A stretch of 6,191 bases of DNA from an uncultured Rubrobacteraceae bacterium (GCA_902805985.1 CADCUW010000190.1:573-6763), one strand, 5' to 3'; counted from the stretch's first letter, positions 1-5,278 are shown. Numbers and translations: made by a program. Notes: a model not told the origin generated them from the sequence alone.

Positions 1-1
1 T

Positions 2-235
2 TGCGCCATCTCGCAGGCGTAGGCCTCGATGCTGGCCGAGCGCCTCGCGGGCAAGAGCCGCGGGGAGGCGGAAGGTGAGATCTCGGCCTTCCTGCATATG
101 ATGCGCACGGAGCCCGACGAGAACCTTGGCGAACTCGCCGCCCTCAAGGGCGTCGTCCAGACCCCCAACCGCGTCCGCTGCGCCACCCTAGCCTGGGACG
201 CCTTCGGGCGCGGGCTGGCGGCACGGGGCCAGTAG
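2..235 (+). pseudogene. sufU: SufU-like Fe-S cluster assembly protein, C-terminal part, interrupted by an in-frame stop
   Basis: SufU proteins help build iron-sulfur clusters by accepting sulfur from the cysteine desulfurase SufS in the cytoplasm. The reading frame entering from the left edge gives CAISQA, then TAG at 20-22, then ASMLAERLAGKS. This matches the SufU signature GC(A/S)ISQASAS, whose Cys is a zinc ligand, with the stop replacing the expected Ser. Downstream lie the family's acidic linker, GELAALKGV, and RVRCATLAW with the last ligand Cys, then a natural TAG at 233-235. The 78 codons from the first Cys to the end fit the family's usual tail length. TCG to TAG needs one base change, so this is either a true nonsense mutation or a base-call error near a sequence end. 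The open stretch from ATG 29 lacks the first Cys ligand and would not make a working scaffold. Family assignment is firm; the pseudogene status is less certain. The N-terminal half lies outside the window. Confidence 0.8.
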
Positions 236-248
236 AACCGTCCCCGCG

Positions 249-270
249 GACCATCCGCGAGCGGGTGGTC
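249..270. terminator. Hairpin between convergent genes, possible bidirectional terminator
   Basis: GACCATCCGC (249-258) and GCGGGTGGTC (261-270) pair over 10 bp with one U-G wobble and two unpaired bases at the tip. The hairpin lies just after the sufU stop and overlaps the stop codon of the leftward 82-aa gene (269-271). No T-run follows on either strand, so it would be a stem-only terminator. Placement is the main argument; function is inferred. Confidence 0.45.
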
Positions 271-517
271 AGGAGCCGTTGCCGTTGCCGTTCTCGACTT
301 CCAGGGATTCCAGCACGCCGCGCAGTACGCCGGGGGCGAGCTCGTCGCCGCCGGGGCTGATGACCCAGTTCAGGCCGCTTCCGCCGGGGATGTTCGGGCA
401 CTTGACCCGGGCGCAGAGCACGTAGGTCTCAAGCTCGGCCTCCTCCGGGTAGAAGTTGGTCAGGTGGTTCACTAGAGTCGTCACCGAATTGCTGAACACC
501 GACAGCTCTATGGCCAT
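269..517 (-). CDS. Small hypothetical protein, 82 aa
   Basis: I do not recognise this family. The start is supported by GGAGG (plus-strand CCTCC at 522-526), four bases upstream of the ATG. This gene is preferred over the overlapping frame on the same strand because of that site and a more natural amino-acid mix. The protein has no signal peptide or clear membrane helix. The N-terminal half (MAIELSVFSNSVTTLVNHL) looks amphipathic. Two cysteines sit five apart (C35, C40, in CARVKC), followed by a Gly/Pro-rich middle section (PNIPGGSGLN, SPGGDELAPG). A short helix-like stretch (LRGVLESLEV) leads into a C-terminal NGNGNGS tail encoded by three tandem hexamers. It is convergent with sufU, with only a hairpin between them. 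The good ribosome binding site makes it likely to be expressed; its role is unknown. Confidence 0.65.
   Translation of the reverse strand: MAIELSVFSNSVTTLVNHLTNFYPEEAELETYVLCARVKCPNIPGGSGLNWVISPGGDELAPGVLRGVLESLEVENGNGNGS
275..292. repeat. Three tandem GCCGTT hexamers
   Basis: GCCGTT occurs three times in a row on the plus strand, inside the 3' end of the leftward 82-aa gene, and encodes Asn-Gly three times near its C-terminus. Perfect short repeats of this kind can change copy number by slippage, which would lengthen or shorten the tail by whole Asn-Gly units without shifting the frame. Confidence 0.8.
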
Positions 518-550
518 TTCGCCTCCGTTTTTCGCTCTCCCTCACCCAAT

Positions 551-556
551 ATGCTA
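551..556 (-). promoter_or_regulatory. Possible -10 element for the 82-aa gene
   Basis: Read on the minus strand, TAGCAT matches four of six positions of TATAAT. It lies about 34 bases upstream of the ATG at 517, in one of the few AT-rich patches nearby. I see no convincing -35 box at the right distance, so this is a weak call. Confidence 0.25.
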
Positions 557-627
557 CCCGTCATCGCCGCTTCTCACTCGACAGGGCCGCGGGGGCAACC
601 TGCGGGCAGCGTCCCGCGCACGTCCGT

Positions 628-890
628 AGGAAGGTCATGACGATGGAGCCTGGTGGACGCGGCACCACCGTAAACGCCGCGAACCCGGGTGAGTCTCAAC
701 CCCCACGACCGGCGCCGGAGAGACCGACCCCACAACGATAGAGCGCCCGAACATCCCGCTCGGAAGGCCGGGCTACGCGCGCGAGATCTCGCACCTCGTC
801 GCCTCTCTGGCTTCGGAGAAGGGATCCTACGCCACGGGCTCCTCGTTCGTCGTGGACGGTGGCCTGACGCTCATAGGCGCCCAGATGGGT
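628..890 (+). pseudogene. Frameshifted C-terminal remnant of a short-chain dehydrogenase (SDR)
   Basis: Two frames together spell the end of a classical SDR. Frame A (about 628-690) reads KVMTMEPGGRGTTVNAANPG, equivalent to the helix after the active site and the conserved VNAVNPG turn. Frame B (693 onward) reads VSTPTTGAGETDPTTIER and then IPLGRPGYAREISHLVASLA, followed by SYATGSSFVVDGGLTLIGAQ. This is the family's substrate loop, 'IPLGR' helix, 'ASYVTG' strand and 'VDGG' tail. The frames switch near 690: frame B has TGA at 690-692, and frame A runs into TAG at 739-741. The N-terminal nucleotide-binding half and the Tyr-Lys active site are absent. Beyond 890 frame B stays open to 1100 with no SDR-like sequence, so the native stop is also gone. 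It is not a copy of the intact SDR at 4173-5015, whose tail differs. It sits directly upstream of the cyclase gene, suggesting a former SDR-cyclase pair. Confidence 0.75.
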
Positions 891-978
891 GTCGGTTATC
901 CGGGCGGCGTTCCCCCGCCCTTCCGCGGAGCTTCCCGACCCGTCGGCCCTGTGGTCGGCGTCGTCCGGCGTCCTGGTG

Positions 979-1007
979 TTTACGTAGCTTATGGTGCATG
1001 CTATGTT
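979..1007 (+). promoter_or_regulatory. Promoter of the cyclase-family gene
   Basis: TTTACG (979-984, four of six matches to TTGACA) and TATGTT (1002-1007, four of six to TATAAT) are separated by exactly 17 bases. They lie in a local AT-rich dip in otherwise GC-rich DNA. Transcription would begin around 1013-1015, giving a leader of about 30 bases before the GTG at 1043. Both boxes match the housekeeping sigma consensus. Confidence 0.6.
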
Positions 1008-1030
1008 GCGGTCCGGGGAAGCGCACCAGA

Positions 1031-1036
1031 AGGAGG
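1031..1036 (+). promoter_or_regulatory. Ribosome binding site that sets the GTG start of the cyclase gene
   Basis: AGGAGG is a full Shine-Dalgarno match, six bases before GTG 1043. The frame stays open upstream to 689, but that extension lies over the SDR remnant and the promoter and would bury the Tat signal inside the protein. The GTG is therefore the real start. Confidence 0.85.
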
Positions 1037-1042
1037 TTCATC

Positions 1043-2191
1043 GTGGACCGTGGCGACCGTACGCGGGAGCTTGTGGACGACTTTCGTAATGGTTACCTGA
1101 CACGGCGGGGGTTCCTGGCCAAGGCGGGGGCGCTGGGTCTCACGGCCGCGGCGGCGGTCGGCCTGCTCGCCGCCCCGAGGGACCGGGGCGTGGCCAGGGC
1201 GCAAGACTCGCCCTCCGTCACGCCCAAGCAGTGGAAGAAGGGCGAGGGATGGGGTTGGGTCTGGGGTGACGAAGATCAGCTCGGCAACCTCAACGAGCTC
1301 GGCCCGGAGCTCACGAAGAAGGCGCTCTCGCAGGTCAAGGAGGGCAAGGTCTACGACCTCGGGCTCACGTACAAGCGCAGCAGCTACAAGTTCGCCGGGC
1401 ATAACCCGGGCGAGATCATCTCTTTCCGCACGCCCACCGGGATGCTCAACCAGAACGACCTGGACTTCGTGCGCAGCGAGGAGGACAACTCGCTGCACAC
1501 GACCTTCACGAGCAACGCCATGTTCATCAGCGACAACGTCGCCACCCAGATCGACTCTTTAGGCCACATCTTCGAGGGCGACCCGCCGCACGCCTACAAC
1601 GGCTACCGCTACTCGGACATACAGAGCGACTGGGGCCTCCTGAAGATGGGCGCCGAGACCATCCCCCCCATAGTGGCGCCGGCCACCATGATCGACGTCG
1701 CCAAGAGCGCCGGGCAAGACCCGCTGCCGGAGAGCTACGCCATAGGCCCGGACCGGCTCCAGAAGGCGCTGGACGAGCAGGGCGTGGACATCGACCCCCT
1801 CGACGTGGTGCTCGTGCGCACGGGGACGGCGGGCGTGTGGATGGAGGGGAACGGCGTCGGCGCGAACGAGGAAGAGATGGCCAAGGTGGATACGGCCGGG
1901 CTCACGGTCTCTGGGGCGAGGTGGCTCGTGGAGGAGAAGGGGGCGCTCGCCGTCGGCACGGACACCTCGGGCGTGGAGGTCCTGCCGCCCAAAGAGCAAC
2001 TAGACGACGGCACGAGCTTCAACCCGGTCCACGTCTACCTGCTCGTGCGCCAGGGCGTCCATATCCTCGAGTACCAGAACCAGGAGGGGCTCGCCAGGGA
2101 CGAGGTCTACAAGTTCGCCTACGTGCTCGGGGTCAACAAGATCGAGGGCACCGCCGCGGGCACCGTGCTCCGCCCGATAGGACTGGCGTAG
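1043..2191 (+). CDS. Tat-exported cyclase-family (kynurenine formamidase-like) hydrolase
   Basis: This is a 382-aa member of the cyclase family (PF04199), metal-dependent hydrolases that include kynurenine formamidase and isatin hydrolase. Residues 20-27 (TRRGFLAK) form a twin-arginine motif, followed by an Ala/Leu/Gly-rich stretch (28-44) and a likely cleavage after ARA at 51-53. The protein should therefore fold in the cytoplasm and be exported. The family core runs from about residue 70: ATQIDSLGHIF (167-177) with a following YNGY, VLVRTGTAGVW (256-266), GLTVSGARWLVEEKG (286-300), GTDTSGVEVLP (305-315), FNPVHVYLL (327-334) and a C-terminal VYKFAYVLGVNKIEGT. In the classical motif HxGTHxDxPxH two histidines are ligands; here they read as N165 and Q169, while D171 and H175 remain. 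The Gln form (GTQxD) occurs in a long subfamily, but the Asn is unusual. Substrate is not predictable. It has its own promoter and is convergent with the ATP-grasp gene. Confidence 0.88.
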   Translation: MDRGDRTRELVDDFRNGYLTRRGFLAKAGALGLTAAAAVGLLAAPRDRGVARAQDSPSVTPKQWKKGEGWGWVWGDEDQLGNLNELGPELTKKALSQVKEGKVYDLGLTYKRSSYKFAGHNPGEIISFRTPTGMLNQNDLDFVRSEEDNSLHTTFTSNAMFISDNVATQIDSLGHIFEGDPPHAYNGYRYSDIQSDWGLLKMGAETIPPIVAPATMIDVAKSAGQDPLPESYAIGPDRLQKALDEQGVDIDPLDVVLVRTGTAGVWMEGNGVGANEEEMAKVDTAGLTVSGARWLVEEKGALAVGTDTSGVEVLPPKEQLDDGTSFNPVHVYLLVRQGVHILEYQNQEGLARDEVYKFAYVLGVNKIEGTAAGTVLRPIGLA

Positions 2192-2201
2192 GAGCCCCGG
2201 G

Positions 2202-3611
2202 CTAACGTCCCAGCACCCACGTGTCCTTCGTCACGCCGCCGCTGGAGACGTTGACGAGCCTGCTACCCGGGGCGGCCACCCTCGTCATGGCGCCGGGGAC
2301 CAACCAGACGGTCCCTTCGTCGGGGGCGAGGGCGTGGATCCGGTAGTCGGCGTAGGAGTCGCGCAGGCGGAAGCCTTCGTCGCCTGTCTCGCAGAGGACG
2401 TGGGTGGAGAAGTCTATAGTCTCCTGGGCGACGAACTCGACGGGATTTTTCTCGACCCCGGCGCGGAACTCCCGTATGGCCTCCTCGGTCTCCTCCGGGG
2501 AGATCAGGACGCCCTTGCCGCCCCAGCCGCTGCGGCTCTTCACGACGAGCTCGTCGAAGTGGTCCATGACGTAGTTCCTGTCCTCCTCGACCGCTAGGGA
2601 GTAGGTGCGGAGGTTCTGGAGGACGGGTTCCTCGCCGAGGTAGGTCCGGATCATCTCCGGGACGAACGGGTAGACGCCCTTGTCGTCGGCGATGCCGAGG
2701 TTCGGGGCGAAGACGGCCTCGACCTTGCCGGCGGCCTGGCTCTCTACAAGGCCTGGCAGGTCGTCGTAGATCCTGCCGTCCTCTATGCGCTCGTAGATCA
2801 CGTCGATCCTGCGCCCGCTCTCCCGGTGGATGAGGTAGCCGCCCCGGTCCAACTCCACCTCATGGCGCCCCGCGAGTATGGCCCCGTGCTCCCTGGCGAA
2901 GACGTTATGGTCGAGAAAGTACTGGTCCTCGTAGCCGACGGTGAGGACGGCGATGGTCGGATCTTCCCTGGGTGAGGCCGCCCTGAGCACCTCGCCGAAG
3001 CGTTCCATAAGATCGTCCAGCGGCCTGACGCCGAGCGCGGCGTAAGATTCGGGCAGCACCTCGGCGGTCCGCGCCCGCAAGAGGTGCATGGGCTCGAGGC
3101 CGACGGGCATCTTGGCGTTGTCCTCGATGATGAGGTACTCCCACCCGCCGGCCTCCCCCGACTCGACGGCCACCACGTCGAAGCCCATCTGCCGGTTCGG
3201 CACGCCCCCGAACCGCGTCGGGATGGACCCGTCGTAGAGGACGCTGCTCGAAAGGATCTCCGCCGGCACGACCTCGTCTTTTCCTCTCTCCAACCGCCGA
3301 AGCCACTCGTTGATGGCCAGCATCCGCTGGGTCAGCCCGCGATCCAGCATCTCCCACCCCACGGCCGGCACCAGGCGCGGCACGTAGTCGGTCGGGTAGG
3401 TCTTGTCTTCCCGGTCGGGGATGCCGAGATCCCGCTGCACGCCGAGCAGCCGCTCGTGGGCGAGGCCGACCCTCCGCCCCCACTCCCCGGGGCCCATCTG
3501 GCCCATCTCCTCCAGCACGGGCCCGTAATGGGAGAGGGGCGCCCCGTCACGCCCGAACACCTCGTTGGGACCGGGCAACTCGCGCGTGAACTCTATAGAG
3601 CGGTCAGCCAT
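2202..3611 (-). CDS. Circularly permuted type 2 ATP-grasp protein
   Basis: This 469-aa protein belongs to the circularly permuted ATP-grasp family formerly named DUF404/DUF407, which are probable ATP-dependent carboxylate-amine or peptide ligases. The usual length is about 470-490 aa. Landmarks are the N-terminal YPTDYVPRLVPAVGWEMLDRG (72-92) followed by LTQRMLAINEWL, the IIEDNAKMPVG turn (161-171), NLGIADDKGVYPFVPEMIR (304-322) then TYLGEEPVLQN, the nucleotide-binding loop VVKSRSGWGGKGV (356-368), and the C-terminal VWLVPGAMTRVA and SSGGVTKDTWVL (456-467). The frame is open to a GTG at 3695, but that extension covers a -10 box and repetitive DNA and has no family similarity, so ATG 3611 is chosen. 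There is no Shine-Dalgarno site. A perfect TATAAT ends six bases before the ATG, pointing to a leaderless message. In many bacteria this family is encoded beside an alpha-E (DUF403) gene and a transglutaminase-like gene; neither is in this window. The natural substrate is unknown. Confidence 0.88.
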   Translation of the reverse strand: MADRSIEFTRELPGPNEVFGRDGAPLSHYGPVLEEMGQMGPGEWGRRVGLAHERLLGVQRDLGIPDREDKTYPTDYVPRLVPAVGWEMLDRGLTQRMLAINEWLRRLERGKDEVVPAEILSSSVLYDGSIPTRFGGVPNRQMGFDVVAVESGEAGGWEYLIIEDNAKMPVGLEPMHLLRARTAEVLPESYAALGVRPLDDLMERFGEVLRAASPREDPTIAVLTVGYEDQYFLDHNVFAREHGAILAGRHEVELDRGGYLIHRESGRRIDVIYERIEDGRIYDDLPGLVESQAAGKVEAVFAPNLGIADDKGVYPFVPEMIRTYLGEEPVLQNLRTYSLAVEEDRNYVMDHFDELVVKSRSGWGGKGVLISPEETEEAIREFRAGVEKNPVEFVAQETIDFSTHVLCETGDEGFRLRDSYADYRIHALAPDEGTVWLVPGAMTRVAAPGSRLVNVSSGGVTKDTWVLGR

Positions 3612-3617
3612 CCGCAG

Positions 3618-3647
3618 ATTATAGGCTTTGAGGTTCTGAGGTTTCAG
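3618..3647 (-). promoter_or_regulatory. Leaderless-type promoter of the ATP-grasp gene
   Basis: On the minus strand a perfect TATAAT (plus coordinates 3618-3623) is preceded, after 18 bases, by CTGAAA (3642-3647), which matches four of six positions of TTGACA. Only six bases separate the -10 box from the ATG at 3611, so transcription should begin at or next to the start codon. This fits the absence of a ribosome binding site. Confidence 0.65.
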
Positions 3648-3723
3648 GTCTTGAGGTAGCCGGACAAACCTTCTCCCGAACACGGACACTCCCACCAGGC
3701 AAAACCTAGAGCCTCAAAGCCTA
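3622..3723. repeat. Long inverted repeat between the membrane-protein and ATP-grasp genes
   Basis: TAGGCTTTGAGG (3622-3633) and CCTCAAAGCCTA (3712-3723) are perfect 12-bp inverted copies. The match continues inward with a few differences to about 3644 and 3701, so each arm is roughly 22 bp around a loop of some 56 bases. The left arm overlaps the -10/-35 spacer of the ATP-grasp promoter; the right arm begins seven bases after the stop of the membrane-protein gene. A transcript reading through from that gene could fold it. It could also be a pair of intergenic repeat units. Confidence 0.7.
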
Positions 3724-3729
3724 ACGCTT

Positions 3730-4131
3730 TTATCCGAACACCCCGACGAGGGCGCAGGGCAAGCCGAGCATAAAGGAGAGCGAGAACGTTATGGCGAAGA
3801 AGACGTTGTGCTCGGAGACGTAGGAGTAGAGGCGGTTGTAGTGAAGCATCAGGAGGGCGGAGGGGACGGCGATGCCGGTCATAAGGACCGCCATCACGCG
3901 GACGGTGTTGAGCGGTCCTATGCGCTCGCTCACCCTGGGGTTGAGCAAGAGAAGCCCGAACCAGTCTGCCGTGAGCATCAGGGAGACGCAGAAGACCACG
4001 AGCAGGCCGACGAACACGGGGCGCGGGAAGAGCGGTCCGCGAATCGGGGCGTCGGGGCCGCCGTCGTCTTCGTCGAGAAGCTTCTTTGGGGTTCCGCCGA
4101 AAGGCTTCGGCCACTTGTTCGGCATCTTCAT
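3730..4131 (-). CDS. Unrecognised small membrane protein, three predicted helices, 133 aa
   Basis: I do not recognise this family. Residues 1-36 are hydrophilic, with a basic start (MKMPNKWPKP), an acidic patch DEDDGG (20-25) and then Pro-rich sequence. Three hydrophobic segments follow at about 39-63, 77-97 and 109-132, joined by short charged loops (NPRVSERIGP; HYNRLYSYVSEHN). The protein ends right after the third helix. It has no obvious enzymatic motif and no signal peptide. Cysteines lie in helix 1 (C48) and helix 3 (C126). The start codon lacks a Shine-Dalgarno site, and a -10-like box lies nine bases upstream, suggesting little or no leader. The gene sits 41 bp after the SDR gene and 118 bp before the ATP-grasp gene, all leftward. 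The amino-acid composition is what a real membrane protein looks like, and the overlapping frames are Arg-rich shadows. Confidence 0.75.
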   Translation of the reverse strand: MKMPNKWPKPFGGTPKKLLDEDDGGPDAPIRGPLFPRPVFVGLLVVFCVSLMLTADWFGLLLLNPRVSERIGPLNTVRVMAVLMTGIAVPSALLMLHYNRLYSYVSEHNVFFAITFSLSFMLGLPCALVGVFG

Positions 4132-4140
4132 GACCGGGTA

Positions 4141-4146
4141 ATGTTA
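4141..4146 (-). promoter_or_regulatory. Possible -10 element for the 133-aa membrane protein
   Basis: Minus-strand TAACAT matches four of six positions of TATAAT and ends nine bases before the ATG at 4131. This would give a leader of only a few bases and agrees with the missing ribosome binding site. A GTGACG further upstream resembles a -35 box but at a long spacing of about 19. Confidence 0.35.
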
Positions 4147-4172
4147 GCGCATGTTTTCCGGGAACGTCACCC

Positions 4173-5015
4173 CTAACCTCTGACGAAGCCTCCCTCGGAG
4201 TGGATCGTCTGGCCCGTGATCCAGGCGGCCTCGTCGCCGGCTAAGAACGCCACAAGCCGCGCCGCGTCCTCCGGCTGCCCGATCCTGCCTGCCGGGAACT
4301 TCGGCAGCAACTTCCGTCCAAGCTCCTCCGGGATCCAGCCCGTATCCGTGGGACCGGGGTTGACGGCGTTGACAGTGATGCCTTTATGCCCCACGCTGGC
4401 CGCGAGCGACCTCGTGAACGCCTCGATTGCCCCCTTGGTCATGCCGTAGGCCAACTCATCCTGCATCGGCCCGAGGGACTGCCCGGAGCTGAAGTTGACG
4501 ATCCTGCCTCCCGGACCGCCCGGATACCGCCGCGCGAAGAGCACCGACAGCAGCGCCATCGCCCGCACGTTGACGGCGTGATGGTCGTCGATGGTCTCGG
4601 CGTCGAGCCGCTCGTAGCCGTCGCGGGTCGAGTGGGCGGCAACGTTGACGAGGATGGACGGGACACCGAGCCTCTCATCCACCGCGTCGAGAAGCTCCTT
4701 CGGGGAACCGGCCAGCGAGAGGTCCACCTCGACCGCCGCGGCCCTGACGCCCCCGCCCCCGAGCTCCTCGACGAGACGTCGGGGCTCTTCTTCGTCTGGG
4801 TCCCACGGCATCCCGCGGTCGTAGGCCTTCCAGTAGGAGAGGGCGACGTCGGCGCCGCGGGCGGCGAGCGCCCGGCAGACGGCCGACCCTATGCCCCGCC
4901 GCCTCCCGACGCCGGTGACGACGGCCACGCGCCCGCTCAACTCGTCCGAGCGCGTGAACGGCTCGAGAGGTTCCTCGGAAGGGTGTTCCCGGGAGGGATT
5001 CTGGGATTGCGGCAT
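4173..5015 (-). CDS. SDR-family NAD(P)-dependent oxidoreductase
   Basis: This 280-aa classical short-chain dehydrogenase should be a cytoplasmic enzyme reducing or oxidising a carbonyl/alcohol pair with NAD(P)H. After a polar 25-residue extension, the Rossmann core opens with VAVVTGVGRRRGIG (30-43), a glycine motif with extra basic residues, which may favour NADPH (inference). Asn149 (HAVNVRA), Ser177 (IVNFSSGQ), Tyr190 and Lys194 (YGMTK) form the catalytic tetrad, with the normal spacings of 41 (Asn to Tyr) and 13 (Ser to Tyr). The structural NNAG motif reads VNVAAHS. VNAVNPGPTDTGW (215-227) and AWITGQTIHSEGGF (264-277) close the fold. The ATG start is supported by GAGGAG (plus-strand CTCCTC at 5022-5027), six bases upstream. 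Substrate cannot be told; FabG-type naming would be guesswork. The upstream spacer is rich in palindromes, and the membrane-protein gene follows after 41 bp. Confidence 0.9.
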   Translation of the reverse strand: MPQSQNPSREHPSEEPLEPFTRSDELSGRVAVVTGVGRRRGIGSAVCRALAARGADVALSYWKAYDRGMPWDPDEEEPRRLVEELGGGGVRAAAVEVDLSLAGSPKELLDAVDERLGVPSILVNVAAHSTRDGYERLDAETIDDHHAVNVRAMALLSVLFARRYPGGPGGRIVNFSSGQSLGPMQDELAYGMTKGAIEAFTRSLAASVGHKGITVNAVNPGPTDTGWIPEELGRKLLPKFPAGRIGQPEDAARLVAFLAGDEAAWITGQTIHSEGGFVRG

Positions 5016-5053
5016 GGTCTGCTCCTCGTGGTGATGACCGCCGGACGGGATAC

Positions 5054-5071
5054 GGTCCGCGGTCGCGGACC
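5054..5071. promoter_or_regulatory. Perfect inverted repeat in the SDR leader
   Basis: GGTCCGCG (5054-5061) and CGCGGACC (5064-5071) are perfect inverted copies separated by two bases. They lie about 39 bases upstream of the SDR start codon. This could be a dimeric repressor site or an RNA hairpin in the leader; the sequence does not decide between them. Confidence 0.45.
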
Positions 5072-5108
5072 TGGATGATCTAAGGTCTTATGCCAGAGTG
5101 TCGCCCAT

Positions 5109-5128
5109 GACCGAAAAATATCACGGTC
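5109..5128. promoter_or_regulatory. GACCG-N10-CGGTC inverted repeat upstream of the SDR gene
   Basis: Two 5-bp inverted half-sites flank an AT-rich 10-base centre (AAAAATATCA), which stands out in GC-rich DNA. On the minus strand this centre holds GATATT, a four-of-six match to a -10 box, so an operator over the SDR promoter is a reasonable guess. Confidence 0.4.
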
Positions 5129-5129
5129 G

Positions 5130-5151
5130 GGGGCGGTTCGCGAACTGCCCC
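5130..5151. repeat. Eleven-bp inverted repeat in the FUSC-SDR spacer
   Basis: GGGGCGGTTCG (5130-5140) meets its inverted partner CGAACTGCCCC (5141-5151), with one G-T wobble and a CGCG tip. It adjoins the GACCG/CGGTC site. It could end transcripts coming from the FUSC gene or serve as a protein-binding site. Confidence 0.45.
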
Positions 5152-5196
5152 TGCTATCTGTGGATGGTTTCGGCGAACCCCGCCGGTCTACCGTGA

Positions 5197-5249
5197 CGAC
5201 CGCCGCGGGTCGGCGGTTGCCGGGGTGCGGGCGGGTCTCGGACCCGCCC
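5197..5249 (-). terminator. Two tandem GC-rich hairpins downstream of the FUSC gene
   Basis: The hairpin nearer the gene pairs GGGCGGGTC (5229-5237) with GACCCGCCC (5241-5249) over 9 perfect bp around a TCG loop, about 30 bases after the FUSC stop. The second pairs CGACCGCCG (5197-5205) with CGGCGGTTG (5211-5219), with one wobble. No T-run follows, but placement behind the gene suggests a termination zone. The first hairpin also resembles short GC-rich palindromic repeats found scattered in some genomes, so it may be one copy of a repeat family. Confidence 0.5.
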
Positions 5250-5278
5250 CTACGATTAGTGGGTGGATGGGCTGGTCG

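Noticed and set aside
144..401. Arg/Pro-rich open frame on the minus strand over sufU and the 82-aa gene
   Set aside because: Low-complexity Arg-rich shadow of GC-rich coding DNA, overlapping two better-supported genes and lacking a ribosome binding site.
689..1042. Long N-terminal extension of the cyclase reading frame
   Set aside because: It overlaps the SDR remnant in another frame and the promoter, is Arg-rich with no domain, and would bury the Tat signal. The strong AGGAGG before GTG 1043 sets the start.
2192..2204. AGCCCCGGGCT palindrome between cyclase and ATP-grasp stops as a terminator
   Set aside because: Only a four-bp stem is possible with a realistic loop and there is no T-run, so it is too weak to call.
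3084..3659. Plus-strand open frame opposite the ATP-grasp gene
   Set aside because: His/Pro/Leu-rich antisense shadow with no domain. The minus strand encodes a full-length known family.
3612..3695. Upstream GTG start for the ATP-grasp gene
   Set aside because: The extra 28 residues come from repetitive DNA and include the perfect -10 box. Family similarity begins just after ATG 3611.
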